Shown in pieces: positions 1-5,341 of a stretch of DNA of 5,341 nucleotides. The notes beneath the pieces are model-generated. The model worked only from the letters and a program-made list of their open reading frames with translations. It searched no databases and was not told the DNA's origin. The stretch lies in assembly GCA_032260445.1 (NCBI GenBank), contig JAVVFG010000292.1:1-5341 (forward strand), in the 5' to 3' direction. Made by a program: the position numbers and the translations under genes. Each line of letters begins with the position of its first letter. Position 1 is the first letter of the stretch. This DNA is from JAAYYY01 sp032260445 (GTDB lineage: Bacteria; Chloroflexota; Anaerolineae; Promineifilales; Promineifilaceae).

Positions 1-1424
1 AGGTTCTCGCGCGACCAACGCAGCAGCCATCGGCTGTGGCCTTTGGCCCGCATGGACAACAGGTTGCCTTCGCCAGCAGCAACGGTGGCCCCACTTCTAT
101 TGTGGACATCACATCAGGGGAGGACGTAATCACACTGCATGGTCATACTGGGCAACTGGAATTTGCGAAGTTCAATGCCGCCGGGACACGCCTGGTTACG
201 ATTGGAAGAGATAGCTCGGTCCACGTCTGGGACACGGAGAAAGGCCAGAGTTTGCTCAGGCTCGGCCTGGACACAGCTGCCGCACAGCCGTCCGCTACGT
301 TTGCAGCAGATGATGACCGGCTGATCACCTCGCTCGGGGATGAGGGGCTGCAGGTATGGTCACTGCCTCCTCTGGGAGAACAGCTGACCGTGCAGGCCGA
401 GGCCGACTGTTACTGCGACTTCGCCTATAGCCCGGACGGCGATCTCATTGCGCTGCCTGACCAGGAGAGCCTAAGCATGCGTCTGCTCGATGCTGTTTCA
501 GGTCGGCCGGTGATGACGTTGACCAGCGAGATCATCAGTCCAGCGTTGGCCCCAGCACTGGGCCATCTATACCATCCGGTGTTTAGTTCGGACGGAACAC
601 GCCTGGCCACGATCATCGACGATACGGATGTAGTTATATGGGATGTCACCACGGGACGGGAAACGCTAAGCCTCTCACCGGACGCTGGTGTATTGTACCG
701 CATCGCTTTCAGCCCGGACGGGACGCGTCTGGCAACCATCGGCTACGACGGGAGTGCACGGCTTTGGGAACTGAACTCCGGCGCGGCAGTATACGCACTG
801 ACTGACGTATACACTGAAACATTGACCGTTGGCTCTCACGGGCTGGACATCGCCTTTAGCCCGGACGGCGCCAAACTCGCGACAGCAGGAGGAACCTCGG
901 TCAAGGTATGGGACGCGGCAACGGGAAATGAACTCGTCACCTTACGGGCGCCGCAATACGCCTATGAACTTGCGTACAGTCCCGCCGGAGGTGAACTCGC
1001 TGTCGGTGTGCGCTTTGGCGTCGGCAGCGGCGTCTGGGACGCTACCAGCGGAGAGCTGCTCTTGGAGCTGACTGGTCACACTGCCTCCGTGACTAATATC
1101 GCGTACAGCCACGATGGACGACAAATCGCGACCGCTAGTAACGACGGCACCATTCGGCTTTGGGACGCAGAATCGGGGACACCAAGAATGGTATTGCAAG
1201 ACCAAGGCGTGGCCATTCATCTCGCCTTTAGCCCTGACGATACGGGCCTAGCAGCACAGTTTGATGACCACACGCTCCGCGTCTACGCGCTGAGCCTGGA
1301 TAGCCTGGTGGATATCGCCCTGGCGCGCCTCTCGCGCTGGTTCATGCGAGAAGAGTGCCGGCAATATCTGCACAGCGACACCTGCCCGCGTGACGTCCGG
1401 CCAGCACCATCGCAGCTTCCGTGA
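1..1424 (+). CDS. WD40-repeat beta-propeller protein, C-terminal part (5' end outside window)
   Basis: The frame is open from the left edge (first full codon at 3). A GTG at 36 lies inside a blade, so it is not taken as the start. Counting from that GTG, about ten WD40 blades are visible, beginning near residues 1, 43, 87, 127, 180, 221, 270, 310, 353 and 395. The core is of the type AFSPDGTRLAT...DGSxRLWD..TG. Canonical WD ends occur at 64-66, 201-203, 291-293, 333-335 and 376-378. The other blades are degenerate (IVD, VWS, LLD, LWE, VYA). After the last blade a helix (about 422-436) leads to a short tail with two cysteines (441 and 450) and an ECRQYLH...CP pattern, which I know from large Chloroflexota WD40 proteins. 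Such proteins often carry a kinase, NACHT/NB-ARC-like or transcriptional-activator domain N-terminally, but that part is not in the window. The propellers probably act as a protein-interaction platform. No specific function can be assigned. Confidence 0.9.
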   Translation, partial: VLARPTQQPSAVAFGPHGQQVAFASSNGGPTSIVDITSGEDVITLHGHTGQLEFAKFNAAGTRLVTIGRDSSVHVWDTEKGQSLLRLGLDTAAAQPSATFAADDDRLITSLGDEGLQVWSLPPLGEQLTVQAEADCYCDFAYSPDGDLIALPDQESLSMRLLDAVSGRPVMTLTSEIISPALAPALGHLYHPVFSSDGTRLATIIDDTDVVIWDVTTGRETLSLSPDAGVLYRIAFSPDGTRLATIGYDGSARLWELNSGAAVYALTDVYTETLTVGSHGLDIAFSPDGAKLATAGGTSVKVWDAATGNELVTLRAPQYAYELAYSPAGGELAVGVRFGVGSGVWDATSGELLLELTGHTASVTNIAYSHDGRQIATASNDGTIRLWDAESGTPRMVLQDQGVAIHLAFSPDDTGLAAQFDDHTLRVYALSLDSLVDIALARLSRWFMREECRQYLHSDTCPRDVRPAPSQLP

Positions 1425-1434
1425 TTTTGCTCGC

Positions 1435-1548
1435 ATGCTTCTTGTCGGCCGCCATCCCGGCGTCGTCCAGGTCACCTTCCGCGCCCCCGTCGACCGCCTC
1501 GAAGAACGCGGCCTGCTCGGCTTCGCCCGCGACCAGCACGGCGCTTAA
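1435..1548 (+). pseudogene. Short coding-like ORF, possible gene remnant (37 aa, up to 52 aa)
   Basis: This frame runs from ATG 1435 (or GTG 1390, inside the end of the WD40 gene) to TAA 1546-1548. About 30 of the 36 codons after the ATG end in G or C, mostly C (GTC, GGC, CGC, GAC, TTC). This is the same habit as the next two downstream genes and more than chance reading usually gives. There is no convincing Shine-Dalgarno sequence before the ATG. The longer reading contains FRDFARMLLVGRHPGVVQV, then a charged segment PVDRLEERGLLGFARDQHG. The DF...HPGVV spacing loosely recalls the C-terminal half of PIN-like DUF5615 proteins, but that is a weak impression. It could be the tail of a deleted gene, a very small real gene, or chance. 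I do not recognise it securely. Confidence 0.3.
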
Positions 1549-1594
1549 GGTTACCCGGTCGGCTGGCGTGTTGCCGCTGCCGTATGGCACACAA

Positions 1595-1633
1595 CGTGGT
1601 GGGCTGCGATGGCTGTAAATCGGGCCCACCACG
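1595..1633. repeat. Perfect 10-bp inverted repeat upstream of the ADP-ribosylglycohydrolase gene
   Basis: CGTGGTGGGC at 1595-1604 is matched exactly by GCCCACCACG at 1624-1633, with a 19-nt loop. The repeat ends 23 nt before the ATG at 1657. No T-run follows on the plus strand, so it is not a typical intrinsic terminator. It could be a regulator-binding palindrome with separated half-sites, or an mRNA hairpin in the leader of the downstream gene. The loop contains the alternative ATG at 1609, and the left arm contains the GGTGGG that would serve that ATG as a ribosome binding site. The inverted repeat itself is certain; any role is inference. Confidence 0.55.
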
Positions 1634-1656
1634 ATCACCTGCCCGGAACCACACTC

Positions 1657-2424
1657 ATGCTCGGTGCCATCGCCGGTGACATCATTGGCTCGGTCTACGA
1701 GCGTCACCCAATCAAGACGACAGCGTTCCCCCTCTTTGTCGAGCGCTCCCGGTTCACCGATGATACCGTTCTCACCGTCGCCGTCGCCTATGCCATCCTT
1801 CATGGTGTGGACTACGCCGCTGCCCTGCGTGCCTTTGGGCGGCGCTATCCGCGCGCCGGTTATGGCGGGACCTTCCGCCAATGGCTCTTCTCTGACGAGA
1901 TGGGCCCCTACAACAGCTGGGGAAACGGCTCTGCTATGCGCGTCAGCCCCATCGGTTTCGCTTTCGACGATGAAGCAGCGGTACTCGCGCAGGCAGAAGC
2001 CAGCGCCGCTGTGACCCACAACCATCCGGAAGGCATTAAGGGCGCCCAGGCCACCGCGCTCGCCGTCTTCCTCGCCCGCACCGGAACCCCAAAAAAGGAA
2101 ATCCGCCGCCGCATTACGGCTGGCTTTGGTTACGATCTCTCCCTTACGGTGGAGCAAATCCGCCCCACCTACCACTTTGACGTCTCTTGCCAGGGTACGG
2201 TGCCAGAGGCCATCATCGCCTTCCTGGATGCCAGCGATTATGAAGATGCTGTGCGTCTTGCCGTCTCGCTTGGCGGCGACAGCGATACCCTGGCCTGCAT
2301 TGCCGGCTCCATCGCCGCCGCCTACTATGGCGACATCCCGGCGTCCATCGTCGCCGAGACCCGCACCCGTCTCCCCGCCGATCTCCTCGGCGTCGTCGAT
2401 GAGTTTCAGGCACACTATAGCTGA
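1657..2424 (+). CDS. ADP-ribosylglycohydrolase family protein (DraG/ARH type)
   Basis: Enzymes of this family hydrolyse the N- or O-glycosidic bond of ADP-ribose attached to proteins, nucleic acids or small acceptors, using two Mg/Mn ions in an all-helical cytosolic fold. The 255-aa product is full length for the compact bacterial form. Visible motifs in order are: the N-terminal MLGAIAGDIIGSVYE; the first metal site FTDDT (33-37); GNGSAMRVSPIGF (89-101); THNHPEGIKGA (120-130); and the second metal site GGDSDTLACIAG (206-217) followed by AAAYYG. All expected acidic ligands (D35, D36, D208, D210) are present, so it should be active. ATG 1657 is chosen because the family begins exactly at MLGAIAGD. 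An in-frame ATG at 1609 would add 16 residues unlike the family. The Shine-Dalgarno sequence for 1657 is weak (GGA at 1645-1647). No ADP-ribosyltransferase partner is next to it, so the substrate is unknown. Leucine is mostly CTC, unlike the WD40 gene upstream. Confidence 0.93.
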   Translation: MLGAIAGDIIGSVYERHPIKTTAFPLFVERSRFTDDTVLTVAVAYAILHGVDYAAALRAFGRRYPRAGYGGTFRQWLFSDEMGPYNSWGNGSAMRVSPIGFAFDDEAAVLAQAEASAAVTHNHPEGIKGAQATALAVFLARTGTPKKEIRRRITAGFGYDLSLTVEQIRPTYHFDVSCQGTVPEAIIAFLDASDYEDAVRLAVSLGGDSDTLACIAGSIAAAYYGDIPASIVAETRTRLPADLLGVVDEFQAHYS

Positions 2425-2441
2425 TTGGCCGGCGCTACCTG

Positions 2442-2468
2442 GGCAGCAGGCTACCTCCCTGTGCTGCC
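2442..2468 (+). terminator. Possible intrinsic terminator of the ADP-ribosylglycohydrolase gene
   Basis: GGCAGCA (2442-2448) pairs perfectly with TGCTGCC (2462-2468), with a 13-nt loop, beginning 17 nt after the stop codon at 2422-2424. The right arm is followed by TTACTTT, a short and interrupted T-tract. The 7-bp GC-rich stem and its position suit a terminator, but the weak T-tract leaves this uncertain. The other strand has no T-tract after the hairpin, so it would work mainly for plus-strand transcription. Confidence 0.42.
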
Positions 2469-2636
2469 TTACTTTGCCTGCGCAGTCTGCACGCCACTCC
2501 GCAGGCGGCTGCTGATGAATCTGTCCAGCCTCGCCTCCAGATACGGCGCCGCCATGACGTTCTGCACCGCCTTCACAATTGCCGTCTTCCCCGAGCTCGA
2601 CGTGCCGTTGATGAGAATGATCGTTCCGTTGTCCAT
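2469..2636 (-). pseudogene. 5' fragment of a chloramphenicol phosphotransferase-like P-loop kinase
   Basis: Reading leftwards from ATG 2636-2634, the 55-residue frame opens MDNGTIILINGTSSSGKTAI. It contains a Walker A motif GTSSSGKT (11-18) after a hydrophobic strand, then a helix and PYLEARLDRFI (about 31-41). This matches the start of the CPT-like family (small kinases such as chloramphenicol 3-O-phosphotransferase; normal length about 180-200 aa), where the helix is followed by a short strand ending in a D-x-(F/L)-I segment. After residue 41 the sequence (SSRLRSGVQTAQAK, stop TAA 2471-2469) no longer looks like the family, and I see no continuation in the other two minus frames towards 2425. 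The catalytic and substrate-binding parts are missing, so no kinase activity is expected. The frame is open upstream to 2726, but family starts favour 2636. A GGAGG lies only 1 nt before that ATG, which is too close for good initiation. A short P-loop protein of unknown role is the alternative. Confidence 0.6.
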
Positions 2637-2700
2637 GCCTCCACTATCGGCCCGTACCCGATTCTTGGGAAGTTTGACTGCGTCGAAATAGAACAAATGT

Positions 2701-2729
2701 TTGCATCCGTAGCTGGTCTCCGTCATAAT
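2701..2729 (+). promoter_or_regulatory. Possible sigma70-type promoter for the Sak4-like gene
   Basis: TTGCAT (2701-2706) and CATAAT (2724-2729) are separated by 17 nt. The -10 matches the consensus at 5 of 6 positions; the -35 matches only at the first three. Transcription would begin near 2736, leaving a very short leader of about 14 nt that starts almost at the ribosome binding site. The region around it is more AT-rich than the surrounding genes. This is inference from sequence only, and a TTGACT at 2674-2679 has no good -10 partner. Confidence 0.27.
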
Positions 2730-2736
2730 AGGGTTG

Positions 2737-2742
2737 AAGGAG
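2737..2742 (+). promoter_or_regulatory. Strong ribosome binding site AAGGAG
   Basis: AAGGAG is followed by a 7-nt spacer and ATG 2750. It is the best Shine-Dalgarno sequence in the window and fixes the start of the Sak4-like gene. It predicts efficient translation, in contrast to the weak site before the ADP-ribosylglycohydrolase gene. Confidence 0.78.
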
Positions 2743-2749
2743 ATTCACC

Positions 2750-3655
2750 ATGGCCCTCCGCACCAAAAAACAGCCCAAATACCCGCGCCGCCTCTGGAGC
2801 CTGGTCGGCTTCCCCGGCGAAGGCAAGAGCACCTTTGCCGCGCGCATGGCAGCGCCCATCCTTGTCGTCGACAGCGACCACCGCTTTGACGAAGTCATGC
2901 ACCTCGTCGGCGGCGACGTCCTCGAGTTCGAAGACCGGCGCATCAACGGGCTTGTGCCCCGCATCGTCGACGAGCTCGCCCGCTCCATGCCCGAGGAGCG
3001 CGTGGCGACCATCGTCGTCGACAGCCTCACGCAGATCATCTCCCCGCTCGTGCAGCGCGCCGTCCAGGCCAATCTCGACGGCGAGAACCGCAACAAGATG
3101 GCGAGCTTCGTCGCCAAAGCAACCGGCATGAAGCTCTTACAGGACGGCGTCAGCCGCTGGGGTACGGACGTGCTCTGGATCTACCACCTGCAGCAGGGGC
3201 GCGACGCCCACGCCCAGAACCAGACCACGACCACTATCCCCGCCACCGAGCTGGCGCGTCTACAGCGCAACCTCAACGCCCGCCTGCGTGTCATGCGCCA
3301 GGGTAGCAAACTCGGCGTGCACGTCGAATGGTGTCGCACTGGTCGCCAGGGCATGACCATCTGGGACGATAGCGGCACGTGGGAGATGATGCCCGAGCGA
3401 CTGGAAGAAGCCATGTACGACGGCCTGCAGCAGGAGCAGCAGGCTCGCCGCGAGAGCCGCTTCTCCGGCCCCGACGAGGCCATCACCTGGGGCGTTGAGC
3501 AAGGCGCCTTCCCCAACCTTAAACAGGCCCGCGCCGCCTACGACAACGTCAAAGCCACCCACCAGCCCGCCAACGCCGCCGAAATGTGGGAGCTCTGGAC
3601 CATGGAAGTACACAGCCGCCTCATCCCCGCCGCCGAAGACGGTGTCGCCTTCTAG
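2750..3655 (+). CDS. Phage-type RecA-like/AAA_24 ATP-binding protein (Sak4-like)
   Basis: The 301-aa product begins with a short basic stretch (RTKKQPKYPRR) and then strand and P-loop LVGFPGEGKST (Walker A at 20-28). A strand and acidic residue ILVVDSD (37-43) follow, then Walker B ATIVVDSLTQI (86-96) and a possible sensor strand VLWIYHLQQ (141-149). This order fits the AAA_24/Sak4 group, RecA-like proteins found mostly in phages, some of which act in single-strand annealing recombination with an SSB. After the ATPase core (to about 215) comes a Gln/Glu/Arg-rich helix (226-237), then a helical domain (about 241-291: EAITWGVEQGAF...AAEMWELW) that resembles tails of other phage recombination proteins. 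Length is normal or slightly long. The start is set by AAGGAG. No phage gene lies beside it: upstream is a kinase fragment on the other strand, and downstream a convergent hydrolase 48 nt away. Codons mostly end in C (Leu CTC 14 of about 25). Family assignment is fairly firm; the role in this host is unknown. Confidence 0.84.
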   Translation: MALRTKKQPKYPRRLWSLVGFPGEGKSTFAARMAAPILVVDSDHRFDEVMHLVGGDVLEFEDRRINGLVPRIVDELARSMPEERVATIVVDSLTQIISPLVQRAVQANLDGENRNKMASFVAKATGMKLLQDGVSRWGTDVLWIYHLQQGRDAHAQNQTTTTIPATELARLQRNLNARLRVMRQGSKLGVHVEWCRTGRQGMTIWDDSGTWEMMPERLEEAMYDGLQQEQQARRESRFSGPDEAITWGVEQGAFPNLKQARAAYDNVKATHQPANAAEMWELWTMEVHSRLIPAAEDGVAF

Positions 3656-3672
3656 CCGGAAGACGGTTCGCC
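3632..3672 (+). repeat. Short imperfect direct repeat across the stop codon of the Sak4-like gene
   Basis: GCCGAAGACGGTGTCGCC (3632-3649) recurs as GCCGGAAGACGGTTCGCC (3655-3672), 23 nt further on, differing by one inserted and one missing base. The TAG stop (3653-3655) ends at the first base of the second copy. It suggests a local duplication that was later disturbed. It may have moved the end of the protein, whose last residues (AAEDGVAF) look non-conserved. A regulatory role is not suggested by anything seen. Confidence 0.5.
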
Positions 3673-3703
3673 CACTGCCTCAGCGACAAAACCTCGTCAT
3701 ACG

Positions 3704-5341
3704 CTAACCCTCTGCCCGCACGAGCGGCAGTTCAAGATAACTCAGATAGTCGCCACCATGATAAAGCGACACATGCGCGGTGCGTGCATCGCTGCCTGAC
3801 TCTTCGGAAACGACGCCGCCGCTATTGTAATTCTTCTGCCCGTAAATCGAGTTCGGCGACTGGATGACCAGCCGCAGCCGGCTCCCTTTGCCGATCCGGC
3901 GTGAAAAGAACTTGAAAGCATCAAATGTATAGCGGTTAATTTCGCCCGGTACCACCAGCTTCTCCTCCCGTAGCGACTCCCGGTAACGCGCCCGCAACTT
4001 GTCCTGTGTCAGCAAAATACTCGAGCCATCTACCAAAATCTCGTACACCGTAGCCTGAAAATCGGTGTCAGGCACGTTCAACTCGATCCACACCACCAGC
4101 TTGAGCGTGCCGCTGATTTCCCTCTCCTCCTTAAACGGCTCGCTATGGTACACCAACCCATTGCCAAACAGATTGAGCGCATACCGCTGATTGCTGAAGT
4201 AGTTCTTAACCTCTTCGCGATCCAGCTCGGCCGCTCGCACGTCCAGCGGGTTATAGACGTACCGGTCCAACTCGACCCGCTCCGGCACCGTCTCCGCGAG
4301 CCGCCCAGAGCGGAACACATCGTTCGCTTCGCCGTCGTTCGAATCCAGAAACAGCCGCTTCCTCTCGCCGGCAATTGCCTCAAGACTATCGGCGTACTTC
4401 CACTCCTCGGCGCCTGCCACGTAGTACGCCACCCGCCCTTTCAGAAACGCCGGCTTCTCCCCCTCCTTGAGCGTCCAGTCATACCATTCCCGGTGTAGCT
4501 GATTAAGGTCTACCAGGCTTGCCTCGCCAAACGTCAGGCCGCCAAACTCCTGCTCCGGCGTGCGGGTTCCGGCGTGGTCCCACGGCCCAATGATCAGGTA
4601 ATGGTCGTCGCGCGCTGGCGACGCCGAGGCCATGTGCTGCCGGTAGAAGTGCAGCGCACCTGGCTGGTCGCCGTCGTAGTGCCCTGTAATCGTCAGGATC
4701 GGGATCTCAATACGGTCGTACTCCTCCGGCGAAAGCGCCATCTCGTCCCAGTAATCGTCAGGCGTCGGGTGCGCTATCCACGTCTGGAAAGTGGTGCTAC
4801 GGTTACCCACAATCTCGTCCAGCTCCTTAAACGGCCGGTGGCTCACATACAGCTCGCGAAACTTCTCTATCCAGAAAGCCTGCTCGCCAAACAGATTGGC
4901 GTTGCCTGTCATACCGCTTGTGAAGGTTAACCACTGCATCTCGTACGGGTAGAAGATATTCTTGAAGAAGGGGAAGTCGACAGCGGCATGTGCGGACGCT
5001 GCTGGAACGATACTCTTCAATTGCCGCGGAGCCTCCTTCAGCGTCATCCACTGGTTGAAGCCGGCATACGATCCGCCCCACATCGTCACCGCGCCGCTAC
5101 ACCACGGCTGCTCCGCCAGCCATGTCACGATGTCATGCCCATCGCGCCCTTCGTTGACGAACGGCTCAAAGACCCCACCGGAATTGCCGCGCCCCCGGCA
5201 GTCGACCAGCAAAAATGCATAGCCGCGCTGGGCAAAGTAGTATGCCCGCTCGTGGTAGGAGTCGGCGATATACGGCGTCAGCGTGAATATCGCCGGCGTC
5301 GCTTCATCACCCTTTGGCTTGTACACGGTGGCATTTAACAC
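3704..5341 (-). CDS. CocE/NonD family alpha/beta hydrolase (5' end outside window)
   Basis: The minus-strand frame runs from the right edge to TAG 3706-3704. Counting from the edge codon, the alpha/beta hydrolase part has LNATVYKPKG (2-11), LTPY (21-24) and the strand LLVDCRGRGNSGG (44-56). The nucleophile elbow GGSYAGF (89-95, Ser91), the acid in GHYDGDQPG (Asp223) and the histidine in IGPWDHAG (His256) complete the triad. An inserted helical cap lies at about 115-200. From about 300 the beta-sandwich domain of the X-Pro dipeptidyl-peptidase C-terminal type follows, with its DTDF (425-428) and LRARYRES (449-456) landmarks. Family members hydrolyse esters, amides or acyl-proline peptides; the substrate cannot be told here. 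The family normally opens with a MRDGVxL-type strand just before LNATVY, so only some 10-25 residues should be missing, and the GTG at the edge is probably not the start. No signal peptide can be judged. It converges with the Sak4-like gene, and no clear terminator is seen in the 48 nt between them. Its leucine codons favour CTG/TTG, as in the WD40 gene. Confidence 0.95.
   Translation of the reverse strand: MLNATVYKPKGDEATPAIFTLTPYIADSYHERAYYFAQRGYAFLLVDCRGRGNSGGVFEPFVNEGRDGHDIVTWLAEQPWCSGAVTMWGGSYAGFNQWMTLKEAPRQLKSIVPAASAHAAVDFPFFKNIFYPYEMQWLTFTSGMTGNANLFGEQAFWIEKFRELYVSHRPFKELDEIVGNRSTTFQTWIAHPTPDDYWDEMALSPEEYDRIEIPILTITGHYDGDQPGALHFYRQHMASASPARDDHYLIIGPWDHAGTRTPEQEFGGLTFGEASLVDLNQLHREWYDWTLKEGEKPAFLKGRVAYYVAGAEEWKYADSLEAIAGERKRLFLDSNDGEANDVFRSGRLAETVPERVELDRYVYNPLDVRAAELDREEVKNYFSNQRYALNLFGNGLVYHSEPFKEEREISGTLKLVVWIELNVPDTDFQATVYEILVDGSSILLTQDKLRARYRESLREEKLVVPGEINRYTFDAFKFFSRRIGKGSRLRLVIQSPNSIYGQKNYNSGGVVSEESGSDARTAHVSLYHGGDYLSYLELPLVRAEG

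Noticed and set aside
36..38. GTG at 36 as the true start of the WD40 gene
   Set aside because: The same frame is open to the left edge, and the codon falls in the middle of a WD40 blade strand (SAVAFGPHG).
428..869. TAGCCCGGACGGC repeated exactly at 428-440 and 857-869
   Set aside because: This is the conserved SPDG core of WD40 blades in the same reading frame, not a separate DNA repeat.
1609..1656. Upstream start for the ADP-ribosylglycohydrolase, adding 16 residues
   Set aside because: A GGTGGG precedes ATG 1609, but the added residues are unlike the family, which begins at MLGAIAGD, and the site lies inside the inverted repeat.
1342..2415. Long minus-strand open frame (357 codons) opposite the ADP-ribosylglycohydrolase gene
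   Set aside because: It is antisense to a gene with complete family motifs. Its Gly/Ala/Asp-rich translation shows no family pattern, and C-ending codons on the plus strand remove stops on the minus strand.
2637..2726. 30-residue N-terminal extension of the kinase fragment
   Set aside because: It is out of line with the family, which starts just before the first strand, and it lacks a ribosome binding site.
2644..3129. Minus-strand frame of 161 codons opposite the Sak4-like gene
   Set aside because: It is Ser/Arg/Thr-rich low-complexity translation opposite a gene with Walker A and B motifs and a strong ribosome binding site.
3656..3703. A terminator between the convergent Sak4-like and CocE genes
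   Set aside because: The 48 nt contain only 3-4 bp stems and no hairpin followed by a T-tract on either strand.

Overview
The window looks like a chromosomal stretch from a GC-rich, probably environmental bacterium. The best guess is Chloroflexota (Anaerolineae or a relative). The main clue is the first gene, a long WD40 beta-propeller protein whose C-terminal tail (a helix, then an EECRQYLH...CP-type ending) is one I associate with the large WD40 regulators of that phylum. The mosaic of housekeeping-like and accessory genes fits such a genome. No rRNA, tRNA, CRISPR array or insertion sequence is visible.

Layout, left to right. (1) Positions 1-1424 (+) hold the 3' part of a WD40-repeat protein that enters from the left edge, with about ten blades and the tail. 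(2) Positions 1425-1656 hold a short coding-like stretch (37-52 codons) that overlaps the end of the WD40 gene, then a perfect 10-bp inverted repeat. (3) Positions 1657-2424 (+) encode a complete ADP-ribosylglycohydrolase (DraG/ARH-type, 255 aa) with all metal-binding motifs, followed by a hairpin that may be its terminator. (4) Positions 2469-2636 (-) hold the 5' end of a chloramphenicol-phosphotransferase-like P-loop kinase. It keeps the Walker A motif and then runs out, so it is read as a gene fragment. (5) Positions 2750-3655 (+) encode a complete RecA-like/AAA_24 nucleotide-binding protein of phage type (Sak4-like), with a very good ribosome binding site. (6) Positions 3704-5341 (-) hold a CocE/NonD family alpha/beta hydrolase with an intact Ser-Asp-His triad. 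Its start lies beyond the right edge.

The genes do not form an evident operon or a recognisable pathway. The two flanking genes (WD40 and CocE) use mainly CTG/TTG for leucine. The two complete genes between them use mainly CTC and other C-ending codons. Together with the two gene fragments, this suggests that roughly 1425-3655 is an accessory segment of different history from its flanks. A phage-type recombination ATPase standing without phage neighbours, and an ADP-ribosyl hydrolase without a visible transferase partner, are the points most worth a second look. I found no convincing evidence of a new multi-gene system in these 5.3 kb.
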